A stretch of 6,053 bases of DNA, from NCBI GenBank assembly GCA_023420715.1, contig JAEZVR010000091.1, positions 1 through 6,053 of the forward strand, written 5' to 3'. The notes below the pieces were generated by a model. It was given only the letters and a program-made list of their open reading frames with translations. It made no database searches and was not told where the DNA came from. Within the stretch, counting starts at the first letter, position 1. Each line of letters begins with the position of its first letter. The translations under genes were made by a program, and so were the position numbers. The DNA comes from Bacillota bacterium (GTDB lineage Bacteria > Bacillota > Clostridia > Saccharofermentanales > Fastidiosipilaceae). Positions 1 to 6,053 of the stretch are shown in pieces.

Positions 1-47
1 ATGTTCCATAAAAACTCATTTCATTGCATGACAGTATCAGTTTTTTC

Positions 48-56
48 ATTATAGCA
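48..56 (-). promoter_or_regulatory. Extended -10 promoter element pointing off the left edge
   Basis: On the minus strand the sequence reads TGCTATAAT, a perfect -10 hexamer with the TG dinucleotide of an extended -10 element. No good -35 hexamer sits 16-18 bases upstream; the spacing falls on AT-rich sequence such as TATGAA. It lies just downstream of the lipoprotein terminator and faces left, so it probably starts the next transcription unit, which lies outside the window. This is a motif match only, in AT-rich DNA. Confidence 0.4.
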
Positions 57-103
57 TGTGCCATTTTGGTTCATATTGCAGTCTGAATGGGCAATATTCG
101 CAC

Positions 104-134
104 AAAAAAACCGCCTAGGCTATCCCTAGGCGGT
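104..134 (-). terminator. Intrinsic terminator of the lipoprotein unit
   Basis: A perfect inverted repeat has arms CCGCCTAGG (111-119) and CCTAGGCGG (125-133) around a 5-base loop, extended by one A-T pair (110/134). Read on the minus strand, the GC-rich stem is followed directly by seven T residues (110-104), a textbook rho-independent terminator. It lies about 40 bases after the lipoprotein stop codon. The opposite flank is TCTTTCTT on the plus strand, so weak activity in the other direction is possible, but the minus-strand T tract is clearly better. Confidence 0.9.
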
Positions 135-173
135 CTTTCTTATTGCAATCCTCGAGCGGAATATCCGTCGTGC

Positions 174-851
174 TTAATAAAAGGCTTCGTCTGGAATGGT
201 TATCCCCCCAGTGATAGCACTCCGTTTTAATTTAGAGCATTGCAAAAACGCACTCTTTCCTATTTCTCGCACCCCAGAACCAAGCTCAACTTTTTCTAGG
301 TTTTCACAACCCCAAAACGCGCTATCTCCAATTTTTGTCACCGAATCTGGGATCTTAATTTCTTTCAAATTGTCACAAAAACTAAATGCATGCTCTGGTA
401 TTTCTTTTAGATTTGCCGGAAGCTCCACTGTTTCCAAACTTTTTAAACGACTACATACCAAATCGCCCAAAATCGTATCTGGGTTTTCAAACGAAATATG
501 CTTTATATTGGTTGGTATATCAGTATAAACATCTTCTTCTTTTGGAGTACGTGATAAACGGTGAGCAGCTTCACAAACTTTTGGAATAACCAATTCTGTC
601 TGTTTTTTGCCTTTTTCCGTTAGTCCATCGATAACCAGTTTTTCCTTCTCGCTTCTGTTAAATCCATAATAAGACCACTCAAATAGGTCTGCATTAACCG
701 GTTTTTCATATCCTGGAGGAAATTTAAATGAATCATCTTGACCTCCCTTAGTCGGTTCGCCCGCCTTTGCGCCACAGCTCACCAGACCAACACATACGCC
801 CAGTGCAACCACCACTGACATCATTTTCTTCATTTTCTTCATTTTTTTCAT
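174..851 (-). CDS. BspA-like leucine-rich-repeat lipoprotein
   Basis: Predicted exported lipoprotein of 225 residues. The N-terminus is lysine-rich (MKKMKKMKKMM), then has a hydrophobic stretch (about 12-24) and a lipobox LVSC ending at Cys26, which would be lipidated and anchored to the membrane. A linker follows (about 27-110), including GLTEKGKKQ near 76-84. After it come LRR_5/BspA-type repeats with an exact 23-residue period: about 145-167, 168-190 and 191-213, each with a core like IxxSAFxxCxxLxxxxI. A degenerate repeat lies at 115-143, and a fifth stops at AFY, 12 residues in. I chose the start at 851 because AAAGGAG lies 8 bases upstream and because it begins the signal peptide; a TTG start at 896 in the same frame would add 15 residues and bury the signal sequence. 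BspA-like proteins often act in surface binding or adhesion, but the target here is unknown. The family call is firm and the specific role is not. Confidence 0.85.
   Translation of the reverse strand: MKKMKKMKKMMSVVVALGVCVGLVSCGAKAGEPTKGGQDDSFKFPPGYEKPVNADLFEWSYYGFNRSEKEKLVIDGLTEKGKKQTELVIPKVCEAAHRLSRTPKEEDVYTDIPTNIKHISFENPDTILGDLVCSRLKSLETVELPANLKEIPEHAFSFCDNLKEIKIPDSVTKIGDSAFWGCENLEKVELGSGVREIGKSAFLQCSKLKRSAITGGITIPDEAFY
825..851 (-). repeat. Three 9-bp tandem repeats in the signal-peptide start
   Basis: The first nine codons of the lipoprotein are three near-identical 9-base units, ATGAARAAA, encoding Met-Lys-Lys three times; two more Met codons follow. The unit keeps the reading frame, so slippage would change only the length of the positively charged signal-peptide n-region and the number of in-frame ATG codons. 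The first unit is also part of the overlap with the upstream reading frame's stop codon. Confidence 0.8.
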
Positions 852-1081
852 TTGTCTTTCTCCTTTGTCCCAATCATTAATTCCATGAGCGTCCAATTTC
901 CCTCGGCTCTGCCCTTGGACACTTCAGACTCTTTTTGTTCTTCACTCAACTTGTCCCGAACATGTACTGGACAAAGTCCCTTCTGATCCATATAGCCCAC
1001 ATCGCTAAATTGATATTCAATCACCAATTGATTCTCTCGGTTCACAAATCCCCATGCTTTATCTTTATCTAATCTACCTCT
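848..1081 (-). pseudogene. WG-repeat protein remnant, no convincing start
   Basis: An open frame of 77 codons follows an in-frame TAA at 1084-1082. Its first half matches the WG-repeat pattern (WG_beta_rep type): WGFV at residues 10-13, LVI at 19-21, YQFSDVG at 23-29 and GLCPV at 35-39, spaced as in one full repeat of about 35 residues. GNWTL (61-65) resembles the opening of a second repeat. There is no ATG in frame. The only plausible start, GTG at 1045, would cut away the WG dipeptide and has only a weak GGGG about 4 bases upstream. An ATG at 1055 is in another frame and stops after 12 codons. The last codon, TGA, overlaps the lipoprotein ATG as ATGA. Most likely this is the C-terminal debris of a larger WG-repeat protein. 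A short coupled leader peptide from GTG 1045 (65 residues) is the alternative. WG-repeat proteins have no single known function. Confidence 0.55.
860..866 (-). promoter_or_regulatory. Shine-Dalgarno site that fixes the lipoprotein start
   Basis: On the minus strand AAAGGAG (866-860) lies 8 bases before the ATG at 851, ideal spacing for ribosome binding. It sits inside the 3' end of the upstream WG-repeat reading frame. The site decides the start in favour of 851 over the upstream TTG at 896, which has no comparable site. Confidence 0.8.
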
Positions 1082-1175
1082 TTAAAGCAAATGAGCAATC
1101 TATCCAAAAATATTTTGCTCTCAAAGTAGTCTCTTTGTATCACATTTTTTCAAAAAAATTTACGATAAAGATGAA

Positions 1176-1202
1176 ATTATATATATCTGTCTGTTTTGAA
1201 AA
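1176..1202 (-). promoter_or_regulatory. Possible promoter for the WG remnant and lipoprotein
   Basis: A perfect TATAAT on the minus strand (1181-1176) lies in the AT-rich gap downstream of the tRNA terminator. The best -35 is TTTTCA (1202-1197), matching the consensus at 4 of 6 positions with a short 15-base spacer. The location is right for a unit that must restart after the tRNA terminator, giving a leader of about 320 bases before the lipoprotein. The surroundings are very AT-rich, so a chance match is likely enough to keep confidence low. Confidence 0.35.
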
Positions 1203-1250
1203 TTTCTCACTTTAATCGATAGTTTTGAGTTTTCATCCGCTTTAAGGCAC

Positions 1251-1276
1251 AAAAAAAGTGCCCCTTAGGGCACTTT
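1251..1276 (-). terminator. Intrinsic terminator of tRNA-Ser
   Basis: The arms AAAGTGCCC (1255-1263) and GGGCACTTT (1268-1276) pair around a 4-base loop. On the minus strand the stem runs into seven T residues (1257-1251), part of which also pairs with the AAA at the base of the stem. The hairpin begins at the last base of the encoded CCA, so the terminator abuts the mature tRNA with no spacer, leaving a short trailer for 3' processing. Confidence 0.9.
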
Positions 1277-1364
1277 GGCGGAGAAGGAGGGGTTCGAACC
1301 CTCGCACGCTTTCACGTCTAACGATTTAGCAAACCGTCCCCTTCAGCCTCTTGGGTACTTCTCC
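1276..1364 (-). tRNA. tRNA-Ser(GCU)
   Basis: This 89-base gene folds as a class II tRNA. The acceptor stem is GGAGAAG with CTTCTCC (1364-1358 and 1286-1280), and the D stem is CCC/GGG. The anticodon stem ACGGT/ATCGT holds loop TTGCTAA (1332-1326) with anticodon GCU, which reads the serine codons AGU and AGC. The extra arm is long, as expected for serine, with a short ACG/CGT stem. The T arm is GAGGG-TTCGAAC-CCCTC (1303-1287). The discriminator base is G, as expected for serine, and CCA is encoded (1278-1276). It has its own promoter upstream and a terminator directly downstream, so it is independent of rpoC. Confidence 0.97.
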
Positions 1365-1385
1365 ATCTGCTAAATAGCGTGTTTC

Positions 1386-1414
1386 ATTATAGTGGATATA
1401 AAATACCGTTGCAA
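1386..1414 (-). promoter_or_regulatory. Sigma-70-type promoter of tRNA-Ser
   Basis: On the minus strand, TTGCAA (1414-1409) and TATAAT (1391-1386) are separated by an optimal 17 bases. Transcription should start near 1379, about 15 bases before the mature tRNA 5' end at 1364, leaving a short leader for RNase P. The -10 is a perfect consensus and the -35 matches at 4 of 6 positions including TTG. A perfect TTGACA at 1438-1433 is too far upstream to pair with this -10. Confidence 0.75.
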
Positions 1415-1460
1415 GTCCTATCTAAAAACCATTGTCAATCAACTCATCTGAACTAAAACG

Positions 1461-1502
1461 AAAAAGGATCTGCCTCCGTTTATTTGCGAAGGCAGATCCT
1501 TT
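1461..1502 (-). terminator. Intrinsic terminator of the rpoB-rpoC operon
   Basis: A 13-base arm AAAGGATCTGCCT (1463-1475) pairs perfectly with AGGCAGATCCTTT (1490-1502). Two further possible G-C pairs near the loop (1477/1488 and 1478/1487) follow a mismatch. On the minus strand the stem is followed by TTTTTCGTTTT, a usable though interrupted T tract. It begins about 44 bases after the rpoC stop codon and separates the operon from the tRNA promoter. Confidence 0.9.
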
Positions 1503-1545
1503 AAACTGTATTTTAAAGATATCAGGTGGCTTTAGCCAGACAAGC

Positions 1546-4500
1546 TTAATCTTCAAACTCTAATGACTGAAAATGATGTGTTGTCGAGGCAGGTTCAGTC
1601 ACTTTTGGTTCTGTTTCCAACAAATCCTTTTGTTCACCATCTGTTGCAATCAACAAACGATTTTCTGGAATATCCGGCACAGGGGTAATTTCGCGATAAT
1701 GCTTTATACCAGTACCTGCTGGAATTAATTTACCAATAATGACATTTTCCTTAAGACCAATCAATGGATCCGTCTTACGTTTAACAGCCGCATCTGTCAA
1801 CACACGGGTTGTTTCCTGGAACGAAGCAGAAGACAAGAAAGAATCTGTCGCCAAAGAAGCCTTCGTGATACCCAGTAATATCTGACTGCCCTCTGCCGGT
1901 CTTAAGCCATTTTCTTCCGCGGCTTTGTTGAGCATTCTAAACTCGTAGAGATCAACCATACCGCCGGGCATCATATCGGTATCCCCAGCATCTTCAACAC
2001 GAATTTTGCGCATCATTTGACGGGTAATAATTTCAACGTGTTTGTCATTAATCTCAACACCGTTGTTTTTATATACCTTCACAACCTCGGAAATAATGTA
2101 TTTTTGAACCCCTTGTGCACCACTGATTTTCATGATGTCGTGCGGATTAACAGAACCGTCTGTCAACAAATCACCCGCTTCAACATAATCCCCGTCATTC
2201 ACCAATAAAGGCGCCCCATAGGAAATATTGTATGTCTGTGTTTCAAGTGTTTCCGCATCGGTAATGATGACTTCCCGTTTACGTTTGGTGCCTTCATTGA
2301 TTTTGATCGTGCCAGAAATCTGTGCCATCACAGCCTGGCCCTTTGGTTTTCTGGCTTCGAACAGTTCCTCAACACGAGGCAAACCCTGTGTAATGTCCTC
2401 ATTTGAAGCAATACCACCTGTATGGAAGGTACGCATGGTCAGCTGTGTACCTGGCTCACCGATTGACTGAGCAGCCATAACGCCGACTGCTTCACCTTCA
2501 ACAGTGGGCTGACCAGAAGCCAGGTTAATGCCATAGCAACGTGAACACACACCATGGCGCGCGTGACAAGTGAGCACCGAACGAATCGCAACTTTGGTGA
2601 TCCCAGCCGCATCAATGGCAACTGCAATGGATTCTGTAATCAACTCATTTTTCGCAACAATTAATTCGTCCGTTTCCGGATGGCGAATATCCAAAGCAGC
2701 ATAGCGTCCAACAATGCGATCATGCAGGGTTTTTAAGACACGGCGTGCATGATTGGTTCCCGTCATCAATGCCGTGACCTCAATATATTCATCCGTACCA
2801 CAGTCTTCACCATGAATAATGACATCCTGGGCAACATCGACCAAACGACGTGTCAGGTAACCAGAGTCAGCGGTTTTAAGCGCCGTATCCGAAAGCGCCT
2901 TACGCGCACCGTGGGAAGAGATGAAGAATTCAAGCACATTCATACCTTCGCGCAGATTAGACTTAATCGGAATCTCAATGGTTTGACCTGAAGTATCCGC
3001 CATGTTACCACGCATACCTGCCAACTGTTTAATCTGAGACATGGTAGAACGCGCACCCGAATCGGACATCATGTAAATTGGGTTCGTCGTCGGTAAGCTT
3101 TCTTTTAAAGCCTCCGTAATATCGTCCGTTGTTTTACGCCACACCTTAATGGTTGCAGCTTTACGGCCAGCTTCGTTCATCAACCCTCTTTGATACTGGT
3201 TGTAAATCTTATCAACACTGGCTTCTGCTTGTTCGATATAGCGCTTCTTAACATCCGGCACGATCATATCGAAGACACCGATCGAAATGCCACTTCGCGT
3301 AGAAGTATGGTACCCAAGCGCCTTAATTCGATCCAGAATCCGAGCGGTTTCTGAAATACCAATTTTTTGGATACATTTTTCGATAATCACACCGAGCTGC
3401 TTTTTACCAACCAAGAAATCGATCTCGGGTTGGAGTGCGTTTTCCGGCTGAGTTCTATCCACATAACCTAAATCCTGTGGAATTTCTTCATTGAACAAGA
3501 AACGGCCAAAAGTTGACGAAACAATCTGCGTTGCTTCTCGACCATTCACTTTTCCTGTCACACGCACTTTGATCCGTGTCTGGTAGGTAATTTCATTATG
3601 GTCATAGGCCATTTGAGCTTCGTCCAGTGAAGCAAAAATCCGGCCTTCCCCTTTAGCACCAGGACGCTCTGTCGTCAGATAATAAATACCCAAAACCATA
3701 TCTTGTGTCGGCACTGTAACGGGCTTACCATCTTGCGGTTTCAATAAATTGTTTGCCGACAACATCAAGAACCGAGCTTCCGCTTGGGCTTCTGCTGAAA
3801 GCGGCACATGAACAGCCATCTGGTCACCATCAAAGTCGGCATTATAAGCTGTACAGACCAATGGATGGAGCTTAATCGCATGACCTTCAACGAGAACAGG
3901 TTCAAAAGCTTGGATACCCAAACGATGGAGTGTTGGGGCACGATTAAGCAAGACAGGATGGTCTTTAATGACTTCTTCCAGAATATCCCAAACTTCGTCC
4001 GTCGCTTTGTCCACAAGACGTTTTGCAGCCTTAATATTATTGGCATGACCATCTTGAACGAGTCGTTTAATGACGAATGGCTTAAACAACTCTATCGCCA
4101 TTTCTTTTGGCAAACCGCATTGATGGATTTTAAGTTCAGGCCCAACGACAATAACCGAACGACCAGAATAGTCAACGCGCTTACCTAAGAGGTTTTGACG
4201 GAAACGGCCTTGTTTCCCTTTTAGATAATCTGACATCGATTTAAGCGGACGGTTACCGGCACCAGTCACTGGACGGCCACGGCGGCCGTTGTCAATTAAA
4301 GCATCTACAGCTTCCTGTAACATCCGTTTTTCGTTGCGCACCATAATATCTGGTGCACCCAAATCCAAAAGCTTATTCAAACGATTGTTGCGGTTGATCA
4401 CCCGACGATATAGATCATTCAGATCACTGGTTGCAAATCGTCCACCGTCCAATTGAACCATTGGACGCAGATCCGGCGGCAAAACAGGGAGGACGTCGAG

Positions 4501-5184
4501 CACCATCCAGCTGGGTTTTTGACCAGATTTACGGAAAGCTTCTACAACTTCCAAACGCTTAATAAGTCGAACCTTCTTTTGTCCAGATGATTCTTCTAAT
4601 TCTGCCTTGATATCCTTGGAGAGTTGGTGGACATCAATTTTTTCAAGCAGCTCCTTAATGGCTTCCGCACCCATCGCCGCCCTAAAACCATTGCGGCCAT
4701 ATTCTTTTTGATACTTGCGGAAATCAAATTCAGTCAATAACTGCTTGAATTCCAAATCCGTTTCACCTGGATCCAAAACAATATAATTTGCAAAGTATAA
4801 AACCTTTTCCAAATTACGTGGGGACATTTCGAGAATGAGCCCCATACGGCTTGGAATACCACGGAAATACCAAATATGTGAAACAGGGCAGGCTAATTTA
4901 ATATGCCCCATCCGTTCACGGCGAACTTTTGCACGTGTGACCTCTACCCCGCAGCGATCACAGACAATACCCTTATAACGAATCTTTTTATATTTTCCGC
5001 AATGGCATTCCCAGTCTTTTGTTGGACCAAAAATGCGTTCGCAGAACAAACCGTCACGCTCGGGTTTTTGTGTCCGATAATTGATTGTCTCTGGCTTTTT
5101 AACCTCACCATGAGACCATTCTAGAATTTTTTCCGGCGATGCCAAACCAATTTGAATCGCCGTAATGGTATTCATTTCAGACAT
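1546..5184 (-). CDS. rpoC: DNA-directed RNA polymerase subunit beta'
   Basis: Complete beta' subunit, 1,212 residues, close to the usual Gram-positive length. With beta it forms the polymerase active cleft and synthesises RNA from NTPs in the cytoplasm. Zinc site 1 is Cys60, Cys62, Cys75 and Cys78. The clamp and lid regions follow, with VDYSGRSVIVVGP near 337-349. The catalytic loop NADFDGDQM (448-456) supplies the Mg-binding Asp450, Asp452 and Asp454. The bridge helix is about 752-787 (GYLTRRLVDVAQD). Zinc site 2 is Cys795, Cys873, Cys880 and Cys883. The trigger loop contains TMRTFHTGG (916-924) with Met917, Arg918 and His921. No large E. coli-type insertion interrupts the trigger loop. The region before the tail (LATDSFLSSASFQETTRVL, 1111-1129) is the conserved C-terminal part near the omega contact. 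The start at 5184 has AAGGAG 10 bases upstream; Met4 would be spaced too far. It lies 40 bases after rpoB and is the last gene of the operon. Nothing looks damaged. Confidence 0.99.
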   Translation of the reverse strand: MSEMNTITAIQIGLASPEKILEWSHGEVKKPETINYRTQKPERDGLFCERIFGPTKDWECHCGKYKKIRYKGIVCDRCGVEVTRAKVRRERMGHIKLACPVSHIWYFRGIPSRMGLILEMSPRNLEKVLYFANYIVLDPGETDLEFKQLLTEFDFRKYQKEYGRNGFRAAMGAEAIKELLEKIDVHQLSKDIKAELEESSGQKKVRLIKRLEVVEAFRKSGQKPSWMVLDVLPVLPPDLRPMVQLDGGRFATSDLNDLYRRVINRNNRLNKLLDLGAPDIMVRNEKRMLQEAVDALIDNGRRGRPVTGAGNRPLKSMSDYLKGKQGRFRQNLLGKRVDYSGRSVIVVGPELKIHQCGLPKEMAIELFKPFVIKRLVQDGHANNIKAAKRLVDKATDEVWDILEEVIKDHPVLLNRAPTLHRLGIQAFEPVLVEGHAIKLHPLVCTAYNADFDGDQMAVHVPLSAEAQAEARFLMLSANNLLKPQDGKPVTVPTQDMVLGIYYLTTERPGAKGEGRIFASLDEAQMAYDHNEITYQTRIKVRVTGKVNGREATQIVSSTFGRFLFNEEIPQDLGYVDRTQPENALQPEIDFLVGKKQLGVIIEKCIQKIGISETARILDRIKALGYHTSTRSGISIGVFDMIVPDVKKRYIEQAEASVDKIYNQYQRGLMNEAGRKAATIKVWRKTTDDITEALKESLPTTNPIYMMSDSGARSTMSQIKQLAGMRGNMADTSGQTIEIPIKSNLREGMNVLEFFISSHGARKALSDTALKTADSGYLTRRLVDVAQDVIIHGEDCGTDEYIEVTALMTGTNHARRVLKTLHDRIVGRYAALDIRHPETDELIVAKNELITESIAVAIDAAGITKVAIRSVLTCHARHGVCSRCYGINLASGQPTVEGEAVGVMAAQSIGEPGTQLTMRTFHTGGIASNEDITQGLPRVEELFEARKPKGQAVMAQISGTIKINEGTKRKREVIITDAETLETQTYNISYGAPLLVNDGDYVEAGDLLTDGSVNPHDIMKISGAQGVQKYIISEVVKVYKNNGVEINDKHVEIITRQMMRKIRVEDAGDTDMMPGGMVDLYEFRMLNKAAEENGLRPAEGSQILLGITKASLATDSFLSSASFQETTRVLTDAAVKRKTDPLIGLKENVIIGKLIPAGTGIKHYREITPVPDIPENRLLIATDGEQKDLLETEPKVTEPASTTHHFQSLEFED

Positions 5185-5194
5185 GTCTTGTTGT

Positions 5195-5200
5195 CTCCTT
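5195..5200 (-). promoter_or_regulatory. rpoC ribosome binding site
   Basis: AAGGAG on the minus strand lies 10 bases upstream of the rpoC ATG at 5184, within the 40-base rpoB-rpoC gap. The gap holds no terminator hairpin and no obvious promoter, consistent with cotranscription of the two genes. Confidence 0.85.
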
Positions 5201-5224
5201 CATTTGGTTCACAAAACGACCACT

Positions 5225-6053
5225 TTAAGCTTCTTCAGGCAGTTCAGATGCTTGCGGCACGACTTCGCCTGTTTCATCTAACACGCCAATCGAAAAACCA
5301 ACCGCATCCAAAAGGTTTTCTTTTTGATCGCTGGTCATTGTTTCATCCATAAGTAAGCGCTCTAAAGTGGTAGATGAGGTTTCTTCATCGGAAGTTTCTT
5401 TGATTTCCAATAAATGACCTTCATCTGTATGAATTTGCACATCTAAGCACAAGCTTTGCAGCTCTTTGATGAGGACTTTAAACGATTCTGGCACACCTGT
5501 TTCTGGAATATTATCTCCCTTAACAATGGCCTCGTATGTTTTGGTACGACCGGTAATATCGTCAGATTTAACCGTCAGGATCTCACGCAAAGTGTAAGAT
5601 GCACCATAGGCTTGAAGTGCCCACACTTCCATTTCTCCGAAGCGCTGACCACCAAACTGTGCTTTACCACCCAAAGGCTGTTGTGTCACCAAAGAGTAAG
5701 GACCGATTGAACGAGCGTGAATCTTATCGTCTACCAAATGATGCAGCTTAAGGTAGTACATAATACCGATGGTGACGCGGTTTTCGAAAGGTTCGCCCGT
5801 ACGGCCGTCATCCAAGACCGTTTTACCGTCTTCATCAATACCAGCCAGGCGGAATGCCTCTTTGACATCGTCCTCCGTTGCGCCATCAAAGACCGGCGTG
5901 GCCACCTTCCAGCCCAACGCACGCGCAGCCCGACCCAAGTGCACTTCGAGCAACTGCCCAATATTCATACGTGATGGAATACCCAAAGGATTCAACACGA
6001 TATCGAGCGGTGTACCATCTGGCAAGAATGGCATATCTTCTTCTGGCATGATG
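5225..6053 (-). CDS. rpoB: DNA-directed RNA polymerase subunit beta, C-terminal part
   Basis: The last 275 codons of the beta subunit; the gene continues past the right edge, so the Met at 6049 is internal and not a start. Counting from that Met, NPLGIPSRMNIGQ (20-32) is the universal region near the active centre. Residues 96-150 hold the near-invariant C-terminal block, including QQPLGGKAQFGGQRFGEMEV (123-142), which packs against beta' and the sigma/clamp region. KSDDITGR (161-168) and ESFKVLIKELQSLCLDV (188-204) complete the conserved core. The active-site lysines (E. coli Lys1065 and Lys1073) and the rifampicin region lie upstream, outside the window. About 67 residues beyond the core form an acidic lineage-specific tail (208-274) ending in a TAA. 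It is followed by rpoC in the standard rpoBC order. Confidence 0.99.
   Translation of the reverse strand, partial: IMPEEDMPFLPDGTPLDIVLNPLGIPSRMNIGQLLEVHLGRAARALGWKVATPVFDGATEDDVKEAFRLAGIDEDGKTVLDDGRTGEPFENRVTIGIMYYLKLHHLVDDKIHARSIGPYSLVTQQPLGGKAQFGGQRFGEMEVWALQAYGASYTLREILTVKSDDITGRTKTYEAIVKGDNIPETGVPESFKVLIKELQSLCLDVQIHTDEGHLLEIKETSDEETSSTTLERLLMDETMTSDQKENLLDAVGFSIGVLDETGEVVPQASELPEEA

Noticed and set aside
111..133. CCTAGG-containing palindrome as a protein binding or recombination site
   Set aside because: The T tract immediately after the stem and its position after the stop codon explain it fully as a terminator.
196..589. Plus-strand open frames of 110 and 67 codons
   Set aside because: They lie antisense to the lipoprotein, have no ribosome binding site of note and no recognisable protein features. 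They are shadows of the repeat gene.
852..896. N-terminal extension of the lipoprotein from TTG at 896
   Set aside because: It would place 15 polar residues before the signal peptide and has no good ribosome binding site, whereas 851 has AAAGGAG at ideal spacing.
1122..1137. CAAAG/CTTTG inverted repeat as an operator
   Set aside because: Five-base arms in AT-rich DNA are expected by chance and there is no regulator nearby to support it.
1276..1303. tRNA-Ser 3' end as an integration site for a mobile island carrying the lipoprotein
   Set aside because: I looked for a second copy of the tRNA 3' end to the left and found none. No integrase or mobility gene is present in the window.
1433..1438. 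Perfect TTGACA -35 hexamer upstream of the tRNA promoter
   Set aside because: No -10-like hexamer lies 16-18 bases downstream of it, and it is too far from the TATAAT that serves the tRNA.
2017..5974. Many open frames of 60-126 codons on both strands within rpoC and rpoB
   Set aside because: All fall inside two fully supported polymerase genes in other frames and show no independent start signals or family features.

Overview
The window looks like a stretch of a Bacillota (Firmicutes) chromosome. RpoC is about 1,212 residues, has the short Gram-positive-type layout without the large E. coli insertion in the trigger loop, and is followed by a short tail. RpoB and RpoC together have a flavour I associate with Negativicutes-like lineages, but that is an impression from memory and not a computed placement. 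All real genes lie on the minus strand, so the biological order runs from high to low coordinates.

Layout in transcription order: the 3' part of rpoB (from the right edge to 5225), a 40-base gap carrying the rpoC ribosome binding site, complete rpoC (5184 to 1546), and a strong intrinsic terminator (about 1502-1461) that ends the RNA polymerase operon. A separate unit follows: a sigma-70-type promoter (1414-1386), a complete tRNA-Ser(GCU) with encoded CCA (1364-1276), and its own terminator that begins at the CCA. Next comes an AT-rich gap of about 170 bases with a possible weak promoter, then a startless remnant of a WG-repeat protein (about 1081-848). Its stop codon overlaps the start of a BspA-like leucine-rich-repeat lipoprotein (851-174) in an ATGA junction. 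A near-perfect hairpin terminator (about 134-104) closes that unit. At the left edge an extended -10 promoter points out of the window.

Two functional zones are visible. The right 75% is core transcription machinery under ordinary operon organisation, with every catalytic motif that should be visible intact. The left 18% is accessory: a small exported lipoprotein built from 23-residue repeats that stops in the middle of a repeat, translationally linked to the debris of another repeat protein. I see no CRISPR array, insertion sequence, phage gene, toxin-antitoxin pair or unknown multi-gene system. The most interesting part is the small, apparently decaying or remodelled repeat-protein locus at 174-1081.
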